The notes beneath the pieces are model-generated. The model was given only the letters and a program-made list of their open reading frames with translations. It was not told where the DNA came from and ran no database searches. A DNA stretch of 64,000 nt from DATARH01 sp036268075 (GTDB lineage Bacteria > Pseudomonadota > Alphaproteobacteria > ATCC43930 > CGMCC-115725), in the NCBI GenBank assembly GCA_036268075.1, contig DATAUV010000106.1, forward strand, positions 1-64,000, given 5' to 3'. Numbering within the stretch: the first letter of the stretch is position 1; every line of letters starts with the position of its first letter. The position numbers and the translations under genes were made by a program. Positions 16,714-24,374 of this stretch are shown one piece after another.

Positions 16714-16798
16714 TCATTGCGAGCGCCGGAAAGCATTCTCGCGCCGACGGAGGCTCCTCGCGGCGAGATTGCCGCGTCGCTCGGCTCCTCGCAATGAC
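16713..16798. repeat. 86-bp palindromic repeat element (MITE/REP-like)
   Basis: The element is bounded by perfect 11-bp inverted repeats, GTCATTGCGAG (16713-16723) and CTCGCAATGAC (16788-16798). Inside is GGCTCCTCGCGGCGAGATTG, which can itself fold. This TCATTGCGAG-type palindrome is a common non-coding dispersed repeat in proteobacteria. It lies between the Lrp/AsnC remnant and the NDUFA9-like gene and supplies the stop codon that truncates the remnant. Confidence 0.75.
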
Positions 16799-16825
16799 GG
16801 CGTCTTTTCTGCTATCAGGAGAGCC

Positions 16826-17776
16826 ATGAAGCACAATCGCGTGGCCGTGCTCGGCGGGTCGGGGTTTATCGGGCGCTATGTCGTGAAGCGGCTGGCGGCG
16901 CGCGGCAACGCGGTCGCGGTAGGCTCGCGCGACGCCGAGCGCGCCAAGTTCCTGCGGCCGATGGGCGATCCCGGGCAGGTCGCGCTCGTCAATGTCGCGA
17001 TCGACGACGAGGCGGTGTTGCCGGCGTTCCTCGAGGGCAGCGACGCGGTTGTCAACGTAGTCGGCATCCTCCGCGAGAGCGGGCGGCAGCGTTTCGATGG
17101 CGTCCACCACGCCGCGCCGGCGCGGCTCGCGCGGATGGCGCGCGAGCGCGGGATCGAGCGGTTTATCCACATCTCCGCGCTCGGCGCCGACCCGCGGTCG
17201 ACCTCGCGCTACGCCCGCAGCAAGGCGGCCGGCGAGCAAGCCGTGCTCGACGCCTTCCCGACCGCGACGATCCTGCGTCCGTCGGTGGTGTTCGGCCCCG
17301 AAGACCAGTTCTTCAATAAATTCGCGGCCATGGCGATGGTATTGCCGGCGCTGCCGCTGATCGGCGGCGGCGAGACGCGGTTCCAGCCGGTCTATGTCGC
17401 CGATGTCGCCAGCGCCGTGCTGGCCTGCCTCGACGACCCGGCGACCGCAGCGCGCACCTACGAGCTGGGCGGCCCGCGGGTCTATACGTTCAAGGCGCTG
17501 ATGGAGCTGCTGCTCGCCGAGATGCACCGGAAGCGCCTGCTGATCGACCTGCCGTTCGCGCTGGCGTCGCTGCAGGCGCGGCTGATGGCGCTGTTGCCGA
17601 GCCCGCCCTTGACGGTCGACCAGGTCGAGATGCTGAAGAGCGACAACATCGTCGCCAACGGCGCGCTCGGGTTTTCGGCGCTCGGCATCTCGCCGAGCTC
17701 GGTCGAGGCGATCCTGCCGACCTACATGGACCGCTTTCGCCGCGGCGGCTGGTACGAGCGCCGGCGCGCCGCCTAG
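16826..17776 (+). CDS. NAD(P)-binding protein, NDUFA9/complex I-associated SDR family
   Basis: This is an atypical extended short-chain dehydrogenase of 316 residues, of the group that includes the complex I accessory subunit NDUFA9. The dinucleotide site is AVLGGSGFIGRYVVKRLA. Further signatures are DAVVNVVGILRESGRQRF, RFIHISALGADPRSTSRYARS (with Tyr and Ser but no Lys four residues later) and LRPSVVFGPEDQFFNKFA. Such proteins often act as chaperones or quinone-pathway factors, not metabolic enzymes. The start ATG has AGGAGAG just upstream. It is followed by the two peptidyl-prolyl isomerase genes. Confidence 0.88.
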   Translation: MKHNRVAVLGGSGFIGRYVVKRLAARGNAVAVGSRDAERAKFLRPMGDPGQVALVNVAIDDEAVLPAFLEGSDAVVNVVGILRESGRQRFDGVHHAAPARLARMARERGIERFIHISALGADPRSTSRYARSKAAGEQAVLDAFPTATILRPSVVFGPEDQFFNKFAAMAMVLPALPLIGGGETRFQPVYVADVASAVLACLDDPATAARTYELGGPRVYTFKALMELLLAEMHRKRLLIDLPFALASLQARLMALLPSPPLTVDQVEMLKSDNIVANGALGFSALGISPSSVEAILPTYMDRFRRGGWYERRRAA

Positions 17777-17812
17777 CACTTTCCCCCTTAAACGCACCGA
17801 AAGGCTGCCGAC

Positions 17813-18286
17813 GTGGAAGATACCCTCTATCTGGACCTCGCCTCTGGCCGGGTCGTCATCGAATTGCGGCCCGACCTCGCGCCGGGCCATTGCGCGCACA
17901 TCAAGGCGCTCGCGCGTCGCGGCTTCTATGACGGCGTGGTGTTCCATCGCGTGATCGACGGGTTCATGGCCCAGGGCGGCGACCCGACCGGCACCGGCAC
18001 CGGCGGCTCGGGCCAGCATCTGAAGGCCGAGTTTTCGGCCGAGAAACATGTCCGCGGCACCTGCTCGATGGCCCGCGCCTCGGACCCGAACAGCGCCGAC
18101 AGCCAGTTCTTCATTATGTTCGCCCCGGCCCCCTCGCTCGACAACCAGTACACGGTGTGGGGCAAGGTGACCTCGGGCATGGAGCATGTCGACGCGATCA
18201 AGAAGGGCGATTCGCGCCGCAACGGCACGGTCGAGAACCCCGACAAGATCATCAAGATGCAGGTCGCCGCCGACGTGAAGGAATAA
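17813..18286 (+). CDS. ppiB: Cytoplasmic cyclophilin-type peptidyl-prolyl isomerase
   Basis: This isomerase catalyses cis-trans isomerisation of prolyl bonds. The 157 residues form one cyclophilin domain without a signal peptide: RRGFYDGVVFHRVIDGFMAQ, GDPTGTGTGGSG, SMARASDPNSADSQFFIM, LDNQYTVWGKVTSGM. A GTG start follows a spaced GAAAGG sequence. It is 36 bp downstream of the NDUFA9-like gene and upstream of a secreted paralogue that shares the same motifs, so a local duplication is likely. A strong palindrome lies between the two copies. Confidence 0.93.
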   Translation: MEDTLYLDLASGRVVIELRPDLAPGHCAHIKALARRGFYDGVVFHRVIDGFMAQGGDPTGTGTGGSGQHLKAEFSAEKHVRGTCSMARASDPNSADSQFFIMFAPAPSLDNQYTVWGKVTSGMEHVDAIKKGDSRRNGTVENPDKIIKMQVAADVKE

Positions 18287-18292
18287 GGGAAT

Positions 18293-18357
18293 AAAGGAGC
18301 GCGGGCGTCCCGCCCGCAATTCTTCCGTGGATGCGGGCGAGACGCCCGCGCTCCTTT
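18293..18357. repeat. Long GCGGGCG palindrome between the two cyclophilin genes
   Basis: Two 26-nt arms (18293-18318 and 18332-18357) are inverted copies with one mismatch and a 13-nt loop; each has the core GCGGGCG and the outer AAAGGAGC/GCTCCTTT. The core recurs after hemF at 6260-6276. The hairpin would be very stable and may act as a terminator or mRNA stabiliser for ppiB, or it may be a dispersed repeat. Confidence 0.8.
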
Positions 18358-18385
18358 AACCCGCGCTCCGTTGATAGGAAATGCC

Positions 18386-18937
18386 ATGAAGGCCCTTTTG
18401 CGTCTCTTCGCACTCGTCGTCGCACTCGGAATCGCCGGCCATGCCGGCGCGGCGCCGGCGAGCGATCCCGAGAACACGCTCTATCTCGACACCGCCTATG
18501 GTCGCGTCGTGATCCAGATGCGGCCCGATCTGGCGCCGAAGACGGTCACGCAGGTCAAGGCGCTGACCCGAAAGGGCTTTTATAACGGGCTCGTGTTCCA
18601 CCGCGTCATCGAGGGGTTCATGGCGCAGACCGGCGACCCAGCCGGCAACGGCACTGGCGGCTCCGGGCACACGCTCAAGGCCGAGTTCAGCAGCACGCCG
18701 TTCGTGCGCGGCACGCTCGGGATGGCGCGGACCTCCGACCCCGACAGCGCCGACAGCCAGTTCTTCATCTGCCTGGCCCCCGCGCCGAACCTCGACGGCA
18801 AGTACACGGTGTGGGGCCAGGTCGCGTCGGGGATGGAGTTCGTCGACCGCATCAAAAAGGGCGACCCGGCCGCCAACGGCAAGGTGCTCGACCCCGACAA
18901 GATCGTGAAGATGCAGGTCGCCGCCGACGCCAAATAG
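18386..18937 (+). CDS. Exported cyclophilin-type peptidyl-prolyl isomerase
   Basis: The 183-residue protein starts with a signal peptide (MKALLRLFALVVALGIAGHA, cleavage near GAA-PAS). A cyclophilin domain closely similar to the preceding gene follows: FHRVIEGFMAQTGDPAGNGT, GMARTSDPDSADSQFFICLA, YTVWGQVASGMEF. It therefore acts on folding of periplasmic proteins. The ATG at 18386 is chosen over a TTG at 18371 because it begins the signal peptide. It is probably a tandem duplicate of ppiB that gained an export signal. It is followed 10 bp later by the AmpG-like transporter, if that gene starts at 18948. Confidence 0.93.
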   Translation: MKALLRLFALVVALGIAGHAGAAPASDPENTLYLDTAYGRVVIQMRPDLAPKTVTQVKALTRKGFYNGLVFHRVIEGFMAQTGDPAGNGTGGSGHTLKAEFSSTPFVRGTLGMARTSDPDSADSQFFICLAPAPNLDGKYTVWGQVASGMEFVDRIKKGDPAANGKVLDPDKIVKMQVAADAK

Positions 18938-18947
18938 GGCACGCGCC

Positions 18948-20237
18948 ATTAGCGGCACTTTCCTCGGCGCGTTCGCGGTCTATCGCCGCCCGCGGCTCGT
19001 CGCCGTCCTGCTGATGGGGTTTTCGAGCGGGCTGCCGCTGGCGCTGACCTTTGGCACGCTGTCGTATTGGCTCGCCGAATTGGGCGTGTCGCTGACCGCG
19101 ATCGGCCTGTTCGGGCTGGTTCGGTTTTCCTACAGCCTCAAATTCCTATGGTCGCCGGTGATCGACCGGCTGCCGATCCCGTTCCTGACCGCGCGGCTCG
19201 GCCGGCGGCGGAGCTGGGCGCTGCTGATCCAGGCGCTGCTGATCGTCGCGATCATGGCGCTCGGTGCGACCGACCCGCGCGTAGACCCGGCGCCGACCGC
19301 GTTCGCCGCGGTGATCGTCGCGTTCCTGTCGGCGAGCCAGGACATCGTCATCGACGCCTATCGCATCGAGCTGTTGCTGCCCGAGGAGCAGGGCGCCGGG
19401 GCGGCGGCGACCCAATGGGGCTACCGCTTCGGACTGCTCGCCTCGGGCGCCGGCGCGCTTTACGCCGCGAGCTATGGCGGCTGGCGCTTCTCCTACGAGG
19501 TGATGGCGGCGCTGATGCTGGTCGGCATGGCGACCGTCTGGTTCACCCCCGAGCCCGATGCCGGCTCCCCCGAAATCCTGGCCGGCGACAGCGCGGCGGC
19601 GCGGGCCGCGGCCTGGGTCAGGCGGGCCGTGGCGGCGCCGTTCGCCGACCTGTTCCGGCGCAACGGCGCGGCGCAGCTCGGGGCGATCGTGGTCTTTATC
19701 GTCTTGTACAAATTCGGCGACGCGCTCGCCGGGTCGATGGCGAACCCGCTTTACGTCGCGCTCGGCTTTACCAAGGTCGAGGTGGCGACGGTCGCCAAAA
19801 TCTACGGCGTCGTCGCGACCCTCGCCGGGGTCGCGCTCGGCGGCATCCTGGTGCTGCGCATCGGCATCTTCCGCTCGCTGCTCGTGTGCGGCGCCCTGCA
19901 GGCGGTGTCGAATTTGATGTACGCGGCGCAGGTCTGGGCGGGGCACGACGTCACGATGCTGGCCGTGACGATCGGCGGCGAGAACCTGACCGGCGGGATG
20001 GCGTCCGCGGCCTTCGTCGCCTACCTGTCGGGCCTCTGCAACCGCGATTTCACAGCGACCCAATACGCGCTGTTGTCGTCGCTCGCGACGTTCGGGCTCA
20101 ACATCCTGGCGGCCTCGGGCGGGTGGCTCGCCGAGCGGTTCGGCTGGACGCCATTTTTCGTGTTGAGCACGCTCGCCTGCGTCCCGGCGCTGTTGCTGCT
20201 GGTCTGGATCATGCGCCGCGCGCCCGCCCCCGCCTAA
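18948..20237 (+). CDS. AmpG-like MFS transporter with apparent ATT start
   Basis: The product is a 12-helix major-facilitator protein of the AmpG/muropeptide-permease type: FSSGLPLALTFGTLSYWL, the loop FLWSPVIDRLPIPFL and SASQDIVIDAYRIELL. The first ATG, at 19014, would delete half of the first helix. The frame upstream reads ISGTFLGAFAVYRRPRLVAV, which is what AmpG-like proteins have, but it contains no ATG, GTG, TTG or CTG before a stop at 18906. The best candidate is an ATT at 18948, 10 bp after the cyclophilin stop and preceded by TAGGG. From there the length is 429 residues. A sequencing error or another rare start is possible. Substrate is unproven. Confidence 0.85.
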   Translation: MSGTFLGAFAVYRRPRLVAVLLMGFSSGLPLALTFGTLSYWLAELGVSLTAIGLFGLVRFSYSLKFLWSPVIDRLPIPFLTARLGRRRSWALLIQALLIVAIMALGATDPRVDPAPTAFAAVIVAFLSASQDIVIDAYRIELLLPEEQGAGAAATQWGYRFGLLASGAGALYAASYGGWRFSYEVMAALMLVGMATVWFTPEPDAGSPEILAGDSAAARAAAWVRRAVAAPFADLFRRNGAAQLGAIVVFIVLYKFGDALAGSMANPLYVALGFTKVEVATVAKIYGVVATLAGVALGGILVLRIGIFRSLLVCGALQAVSNLMYAAQVWAGHDVTMLAVTIGGENLTGGMASAAFVAYLSGLCNRDFTATQYALLSSLATFGLNILAASGGWLAERFGWTPFFVLSTLACVPALLLLVWIMRRAPAPA

Positions 20238-20367
20238 GTTCGCGTATTCCGCGAATTCAACCGGTTAGCATGATTTTCGCGGGCCCGTTTTCCCGGAACC
20301 TCGATGCATCCGACTCCGTTGCCCAGTGAAGAGACGCGAATTCGTGTCGCTTCAATCGGAGGAACAG

Positions 20368-20928
20368 ATGCAACGCTATTTGACCGCGGCCGCGGCGCTC
20401 GCAAGCACGATCGCGCTGACGTCCGGACTGGCCTTGGCGCAGGGCTCGACCAGCCCCTCGACCATGCCGACGACCCCGTCGACCAGCGCGCCGTCGAGCA
20501 CGGGCATGACCCCGTCATCGGGGATGACCAACCCGTCGACCAGCTCGCAGAGCATGGGCGGCCAGGCGCAGAATGGCGCGATGGAGCAATCGCCGCAGCA
20601 GATCCGTCAGGCGCAGGAGCAGCTCAAGGCGCAGGGCCTCTATAACGGCCGCGTCGACGGCAAGATGGGCGCCGAGACTGCCCAGGCGATCTCGAAGTTC
20701 CAGCAGCAGAATGGCCTGCCGCAGAACTCGCAGCTCGACCAGCAGACGATGGCCAAGCTGGGCGGCAGCGGCAACGGCACGACGGCCGGCTCGGGGTCGA
20801 GCATGGCGCCTGCCACGATGAACCCGAGTTCGCCTCCCTCGACGTCGAACCCGGGCGCCGGCAGCAACACCAATATCGGCTCGGGCGGCGCGAGCACGCC
20901 GAGCACCACCGGCACGACCACTCGCTAA
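20368..20928 (+). CDS. Secreted peptidoglycan-binding domain protein
   Basis: The 186-residue protein has a signal peptide (MQRYLTAAAALASTIALTSG, cleavage near ALA-QG) and a Ser/Thr/Pro-rich low-complexity stretch. One PG_binding_1 domain follows (IRQAQEQLKAQGLYNGRVDG, KMGAETAQAISKFQQQNGLP), then a second Gly/Ser/Pro/Thr-rich tail. The ATG at 20368 is fixed by a strong GGAGGAAC site just before it. There is no catalytic domain, so it is probably a wall-associated or periplasmic structural protein. About 130 bp of upstream DNA holds no other gene. Confidence 0.85.
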   Translation: MQRYLTAAAALASTIALTSGLALAQGSTSPSTMPTTPSTSAPSSTGMTPSSGMTNPSTSSQSMGGQAQNGAMEQSPQQIRQAQEQLKAQGLYNGRVDGKMGAETAQAISKFQQQNGLPQNSQLDQQTMAKLGGSGNGTTAGSGSSMAPATMNPSSPPSTSNPGAGSNTNIGSGGASTPSTTGTTTR

Positions 20929-21023
20929 GCCCCGCAATCGTTGAGGCTTGGCGCTTAATCTCCGGAGCGGCCGAGCCGGGCCCGCCTTTGCGTGGGCTCG
21001 GCGCGGCCGTGCATGTTTAGAGC

Positions 21024-21053
21024 AAAATCCGATCCTATCGAATCGGGTTTTTC
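21024..21053. repeat. AAAATCCGAT palindrome, also found at 32037
   Basis: AAAATCCGAT and ATCGGGTTTT flank a 10-nt loop and pair with one mismatch; four Ts follow. The same sequence pattern (GATCCTATYCGAATCGGGTTTT) recurs between ank and cobM at 32037-32070, so this is a dispersed repeat. Its position after the peptidoglycan-binding gene and the T run suit a terminator role. Confidence 0.75.
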
Positions 21054-21072
21054 TCTTTAACTATTTGAAATG

Positions 21073-21116
21073 GAGCATGTTCCGGAAAAATGCGACCACT
21101 TTTCCGGAACATGCTC
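21073..21116. terminator. 17-bp perfect inverted repeat
   Basis: GAGCATGTTCCGGAAAA (21073-21089) and TTTTCCGGAACATGCTC (21100-21116) are perfect complements around a 10-nt loop. The stem lies between convergent genes (peptidoglycan-binding gene and YgjP-like protease) and could terminate both. It resembles a widespread alphaproteobacterial intergenic repeat, so it may be both repeat and terminator. Confidence 0.7.
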
Positions 21117-21132
21117 TAGCCGCGCCTGAGTT

Positions 21133-21873
21133 TCAGCCATAGGACAAGAGGCGCTGCCGGTGCCGCCTGAGCCAGGCGCGCGGGGCGGCGCTGTCGGGCG
21201 CCAGCGTCTCGACCAGGCGCCAGAAGCGCGCCGAATGATTCATCTCGGCGAGGTGCGCGACCTCATGCGCGACGACGTAGTCGATGACCGCATCGGGGGC
21301 CATCACCAGCCGCCAACTGAACGACAGATTGCCGGCCGACGAGCAGCTTCCCCACCGGCTGCTGGGGTCGCGCACGCCGATCCGGCCGATTTTGCGGCCC
21401 AGCCGCTCGGCGCAGGCGCGAGCGCGCGCCGACAGCTCCTCTCGCGCCAGCCGAACCAGATGATCGCGCACGCGGCGGCCGATATGCGCCGGGTCGCCCC
21501 CGACCCTGATCTCGCCCTCGGCGATCGCGACCGGCGGCGCCCCGCGCGCGGCTTCGTGACGGATGAGATGCGGCACACCGCGTACCGGCACGATCGCGCC
21601 GTCGACAAACGGCGCCGGCGCCGGCAGTGCCGCGACGCGGGCGGCGACCCAGCCGCGCTGCTGGACGAGAAAGGTCAGACCCGCCTCGATGCTGGCCGCG
21701 CGCGGCAGCACCAGCTCGACCCCGCGCTCGCCGCCCGTCACCCTGAGCGAGATGCGCCGGGCCCGCGCGCTGAGCCGAATCGCCACCGGTGCACCCAGAT
21801 CGAGCTCGGCGGCGCGGCGCCGCGCATCGTCAAGCGGCGTCTCACGGCGCGGCGCGGTGCGGGCAAAGCGCAC
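21133..21873 (-). CDS. YgjP/DUF45-type metallopeptidase
   Basis: The 246-residue product carries the zinc motif HEVAH in VIDYVVAHEVAHLAEMNH. A WGSCSSAGNLSFSWRLV segment precedes it, and SARFWRLVETL follows, as in the YgjP (M48/DUF45, WLM-like) family. The N-terminal half has the beta-rich region with RARRISLRVTGGERGVELVL. Cytoplasmic location is likely because no signal peptide is seen. Substrates are unknown for most members. It is divergent from the ugp operon and convergent with the peptidoglycan-binding gene. Confidence 0.88.
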   Translation of the reverse strand: MRFARTAPRRETPLDDARRRAAELDLGAPVAIRLSARARRISLRVTGGERGVELVLPRAASIEAGLTFLVQQRGWVAARVAALPAPAPFVDGAIVPVRGVPHLIRHEAARGAPPVAIAEGEIRVGGDPAHIGRRVRDHLVRLAREELSARARACAERLGRKIGRIGVRDPSSRWGSCSSAGNLSFSWRLVMAPDAVIDYVVAHEVAHLAEMNHSARFWRLVETLAPDSAAPRAWLRRHRQRLLSYG

Positions 21874-21936
21874 GGCCCGGTTCCCTTCGATTGCTGGCGG
21901 TTGTCACAAAGGCTTCCCGCTCCCGTGCTGATTTGG

Positions 21937-21973
21937 CAAAATGTAGGGCAGAAGCCAAAATGTAGGGCAGAAG
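21937..21973. promoter_or_regulatory. 18-bp direct repeat upstream of ugpB
   Basis: CAAAATGTAGGGCAGAAG is present twice, at 21937-21954 and 21956-21973, a 19-bp period. It ends 37 bp before the ugpB ATG. Two identical sites about two helical turns apart fit a dimeric or paired regulator site, or simply a slippage duplication. No Pho-box consensus is evident. Confidence 0.55.
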
Positions 21974-22010
21974 ACTGGCAACGGTACAACATCGAAACGG
22001 GGGGAACATT

Positions 22011-23327
22011 ATGCGGTCGACGATCCTGGCCGCCGCCGCGGCGGCGCTTTTGGCGATTCTGGCGGGGCCGGCAGCCGCCGATCCGATCGAGCTGCAATGG
22101 TGGCACGCGATGACCGCGGTCAACGGCGATCGCATCAACAAGATCGCCGACGACTTCAACAAGATGCAGACCGAATACAAGGTCGTCCCGGTGTTCAAGG
22201 GCTCCTACGCGGAGACGATGACCGGCGCGATCGCCGCCTATCGCGCCGGCAACGCGCCCGACATCGTGCAGGTGTTCGAGGTCGGCACGGCGACGATGAT
22301 GGCGGCCAAGGGCGCGATCAAGCCGGTCTACCAGCTGATGGCCGACGCCGGGGAGAAGTTCGACCCGGACGCCTACCTGCCGACCGTCACCGCCTATTAC
22401 AGCACCGTCGACGGCAAGATGCTGTCGATGCCGTTCAACAGCTCGACCCCGGTCGTATACTGGAACAAGGACGCCTTCAAAAAGGCCGGGCTCGACCCCG
22501 AGAAGGCGCCGGTAACCTGGCCCGAGACCTTTGAGACGGCCAAGAAGCTGCGCGCCGGCGGGCTCAATTGCGGGTTCACGACGGCCTGGGCGAGCTGGGT
22601 CCAGATCGAGAATTTCAGCGCCTGGCACAACATCCCGATCGGCACCAAGGCCAACGGGCTCGAAAGCGCCGACACCGAGCTCGAGATCAACAACCCGACC
22701 GTGGTGCGCCACATCGCCAATTTGGCCGAGGCTCAAAAGGACAAGAGCTTCGACTACAAGGGCCGCACCACCGAGCCGGAAAGCAGCTTTCTCAACGGCG
22801 ATTGCGGGATGATCCAGGATTCGTCGGCGGCGTACGGTCTGTTCAAGAACAGCCTGAAGGCGCCGTTCGGCGTCGCCCAGCTTCCGTACTATCCCGACGT
22901 CAAGGGCGCGCCGCAAAACTCGATCATCGGCGGCGCCAGCCTGTGGGTGATGGCCGGCAAGCCAGCCGATCATTACAAGGGCATCGCCAAGTTCTTCACC
23001 TATCTGTCGGGCACGCCGGTGCAGATGAAATGGCATGAGGATACTGGCTACCTGCCGATCACCAAGGCCGCCTACGAGGCGACCAAGGCCTCGGGGTTCT
23101 ACGACAAGAACCCCGGCACCGAGGTCGCGCTGAAGCAGATGACCGGCAAGCCGCCGACGGAGAATTCGCGCGGCCTGCGCTTCGGCAACCTCGTGCAGAT
23201 CCGCGACGTCATCGCCGAGGACCTCGAAGCCGCCTTCGCCGGGAAGGAGCCCGCCCAAGCCGCGCTCGACGACGCCGTGAAACGCGGCAACGGGCTGCTG
23301 CGCCAGTTCCAGAAGAATACGCAGTAG
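22011..23327 (+). CDS. ugpB: Glycerol-3-phosphate ABC transporter, binding protein UgpB
   Basis: This is the periplasmic binding protein that captures sn-glycerol-3-phosphate and its diesters. The 438 residues begin with a signal peptide (MRSTILAAAAAALLAILAGP, cleavage near AAA-DP). The UgpB core follows: IELQWWHAMTAVNGDRINKI, YKVVPVFKGSYAETMTGAIA, APDIVQVFEVGTATMM and GASLWVMAGKPADHYKG. Length fits E. coli UgpB. It is first in ugpBAE...C. A CTCACCC-type palindrome and 128 bp separate it from ugpA, which may let UgpB be made in excess. Confidence 0.93.
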   Translation: MRSTILAAAAAALLAILAGPAAADPIELQWWHAMTAVNGDRINKIADDFNKMQTEYKVVPVFKGSYAETMTGAIAAYRAGNAPDIVQVFEVGTATMMAAKGAIKPVYQLMADAGEKFDPDAYLPTVTAYYSTVDGKMLSMPFNSSTPVVYWNKDAFKKAGLDPEKAPVTWPETFETAKKLRAGGLNCGFTTAWASWVQIENFSAWHNIPIGTKANGLESADTELEINNPTVVRHIANLAEAQKDKSFDYKGRTTEPESSFLNGDCGMIQDSSAAYGLFKNSLKAPFGVAQLPYYPDVKGAPQNSIIGGASLWVMAGKPADHYKGIAKFFTYLSGTPVQMKWHEDTGYLPITKAAYEATKASGFYDKNPGTEVALKQMTGKPPTENSRGLRFGNLVQIRDVIAEDLEAAFAGKEPAQAALDDAVKRGNGLLRQFQKNTQ

Positions 23328-23352
23328 CGGGCGCCATGCGGTTGGCAGGCAG

Positions 23353-23424
23353 CCCCTCACCCCAACCCTCTCCCCGCCCGCGGGCAGAGGGAGGGACCCG
23401 CGCGCAGCGTGGGAGGGTGAGGGG
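23353..23424. repeat. CTCACCC palindrome between ugpB and ugpA
   Basis: CCCCTCACCCCAACCCTCTC at 23353 is mirrored by GGGAGGGTGAGGGG ending at 23424, with internal CCGCCCGCGGGC pairing. It belongs to the same group as the palindromes at 39695, 43415 and 46326. It is non-coding here and could stabilise the ugpB message 3' end. Confidence 0.8.
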
Positions 23425-23455
23425 CAAGGCTCCGCCCCATTCCACGAGACTCTAG

Positions 23456-24340
23456 ATGGAACGCCGCGTCGTCTTTGGCGGATGGGTGTGCCCGGCGATC
23501 CTGTTGCTGCCGCAGATGGCGGTGACGATCGTGTTTTTCTTTTGGCCCGCGGGACAGGCGGTCGTGCAGTCGTTCCTGCGCGGCGACGCATTCGGCCTCA
23601 GCGAGCATTTCGCCGGCGCCGACAACTTCACCGCTCTCCTGGCCGACCCCAACTACCTCGCCTCGTTCGGCATCACCGCGCTGTTCAGCTTTTCGGTCGC
23701 GATCCTGGCGCTGGCGCCGGGGCTGTTGCTCGCGGTGATGGCCGACCGGATCGTGCGCGGCGCCGCGATCTACAAGACCGTGCTGCTGATCCCCTACGCG
23801 ATCGCCCCCGCCGTCGCCGGCGTCCTCTGGATGTTCATGTTCAACCCGAGCATCGGCGTACTCGCGGCCGGGCTGCGCGGGGTCGGGATCGACTGGAACT
23901 ACTTCTTGAACGGGCCCCAGGCGATGACGCTGGTGATCCTCGCCGCGGCTTGGAAGCAGGTCAGCTATAATTTCCTGTTCTTCCTGGCCGGACTCCAGGC
24001 GATCCCGGCCTCGCTGATCGAGGCCTCGGCGATCGACGGCGCGACGCCCAGGCGGCGGTTCTGGACGATCATCTTCCCGCTGCTCGCGCCGACGAGCTTT
24101 TTCCTGATCGTCGTCAACATCGTCTACGCGTTTTTCGACACGTTCGGCGTCATCCACAACGTGACCCAGGGCGGGCCGGGACAGTCGACCGATATCCTCG
24201 TCTACAAGGTCTGGTACGATGGCGTCGTCGGGCTCGACCTCGGCGGGTCGGCGGCGCAATCGGTGATCCTGATGGCGATCGTGATCGGGCTGACCGCGGT
24301 CCAGTTCAAGTTCGTCGAGCGCCGGGTGCATTACGCATGA
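23456..24340 (+). CDS. ugpA: Glycerol-3-phosphate ABC transporter permease UgpA
   Basis: This is one of the two inner-membrane channel subunits of the Ugp importer. The 294 residues contain six predicted membrane helices starting with LLLPQMAVTIVFFFWPAGQA. The cytoplasmic EAA loop that docks on the ATPase reads LIEASAIDGATPRRRFWTII. The N-terminus (MERRVVFGGWVCPAILLLP) matches UgpA. Its stop codon overlaps the first of three ATGATGG copies leading to ugpE. Confidence 0.93.
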   Translation: MERRVVFGGWVCPAILLLPQMAVTIVFFFWPAGQAVVQSFLRGDAFGLSEHFAGADNFTALLADPNYLASFGITALFSFSVAILALAPGLLLAVMADRIVRGAAIYKTVLLIPYAIAPAVAGVLWMFMFNPSIGVLAAGLRGVGIDWNYFLNGPQAMTLVILAAAWKQVSYNFLFFLAGLQAIPASLIEASAIDGATPRRRFWTIIFPLLAPTSFFLIVVNIVYAFFDTFGVIHNVTQGGPGQSTDILVYKVWYDGVVGLDLGGSAAQSVILMAIVIGLTAVQFKFVERRVHYA

Positions 24341-24374
24341 TGGCCAACCCCCCATGATGGCCGGCGCCCCATGA
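24337..24374 (+). other. Two six-codon mini-cistrons chained before ugpE
   Basis: ATGATGG occurs three times at a 17-bp period (24337, 24354, 24371). The first two each open a six-codon frame (MMANPP and MMAGAP) whose TGA overlaps the next ATGATG; the third is the ugpE start. The ugpA stop overlaps the first copy. This looks like a repeat-generated stop-start chain that could carry ribosomes from ugpA to ugpE. Confidence 0.6.

Noticed and set aside
15710..16825. Upstream part of the open frame leading into the NDUFA9-like gene
   Set aside because: It is antisense to the MmgE/PrpD gene; family similarity begins only at the ATG at 16826.
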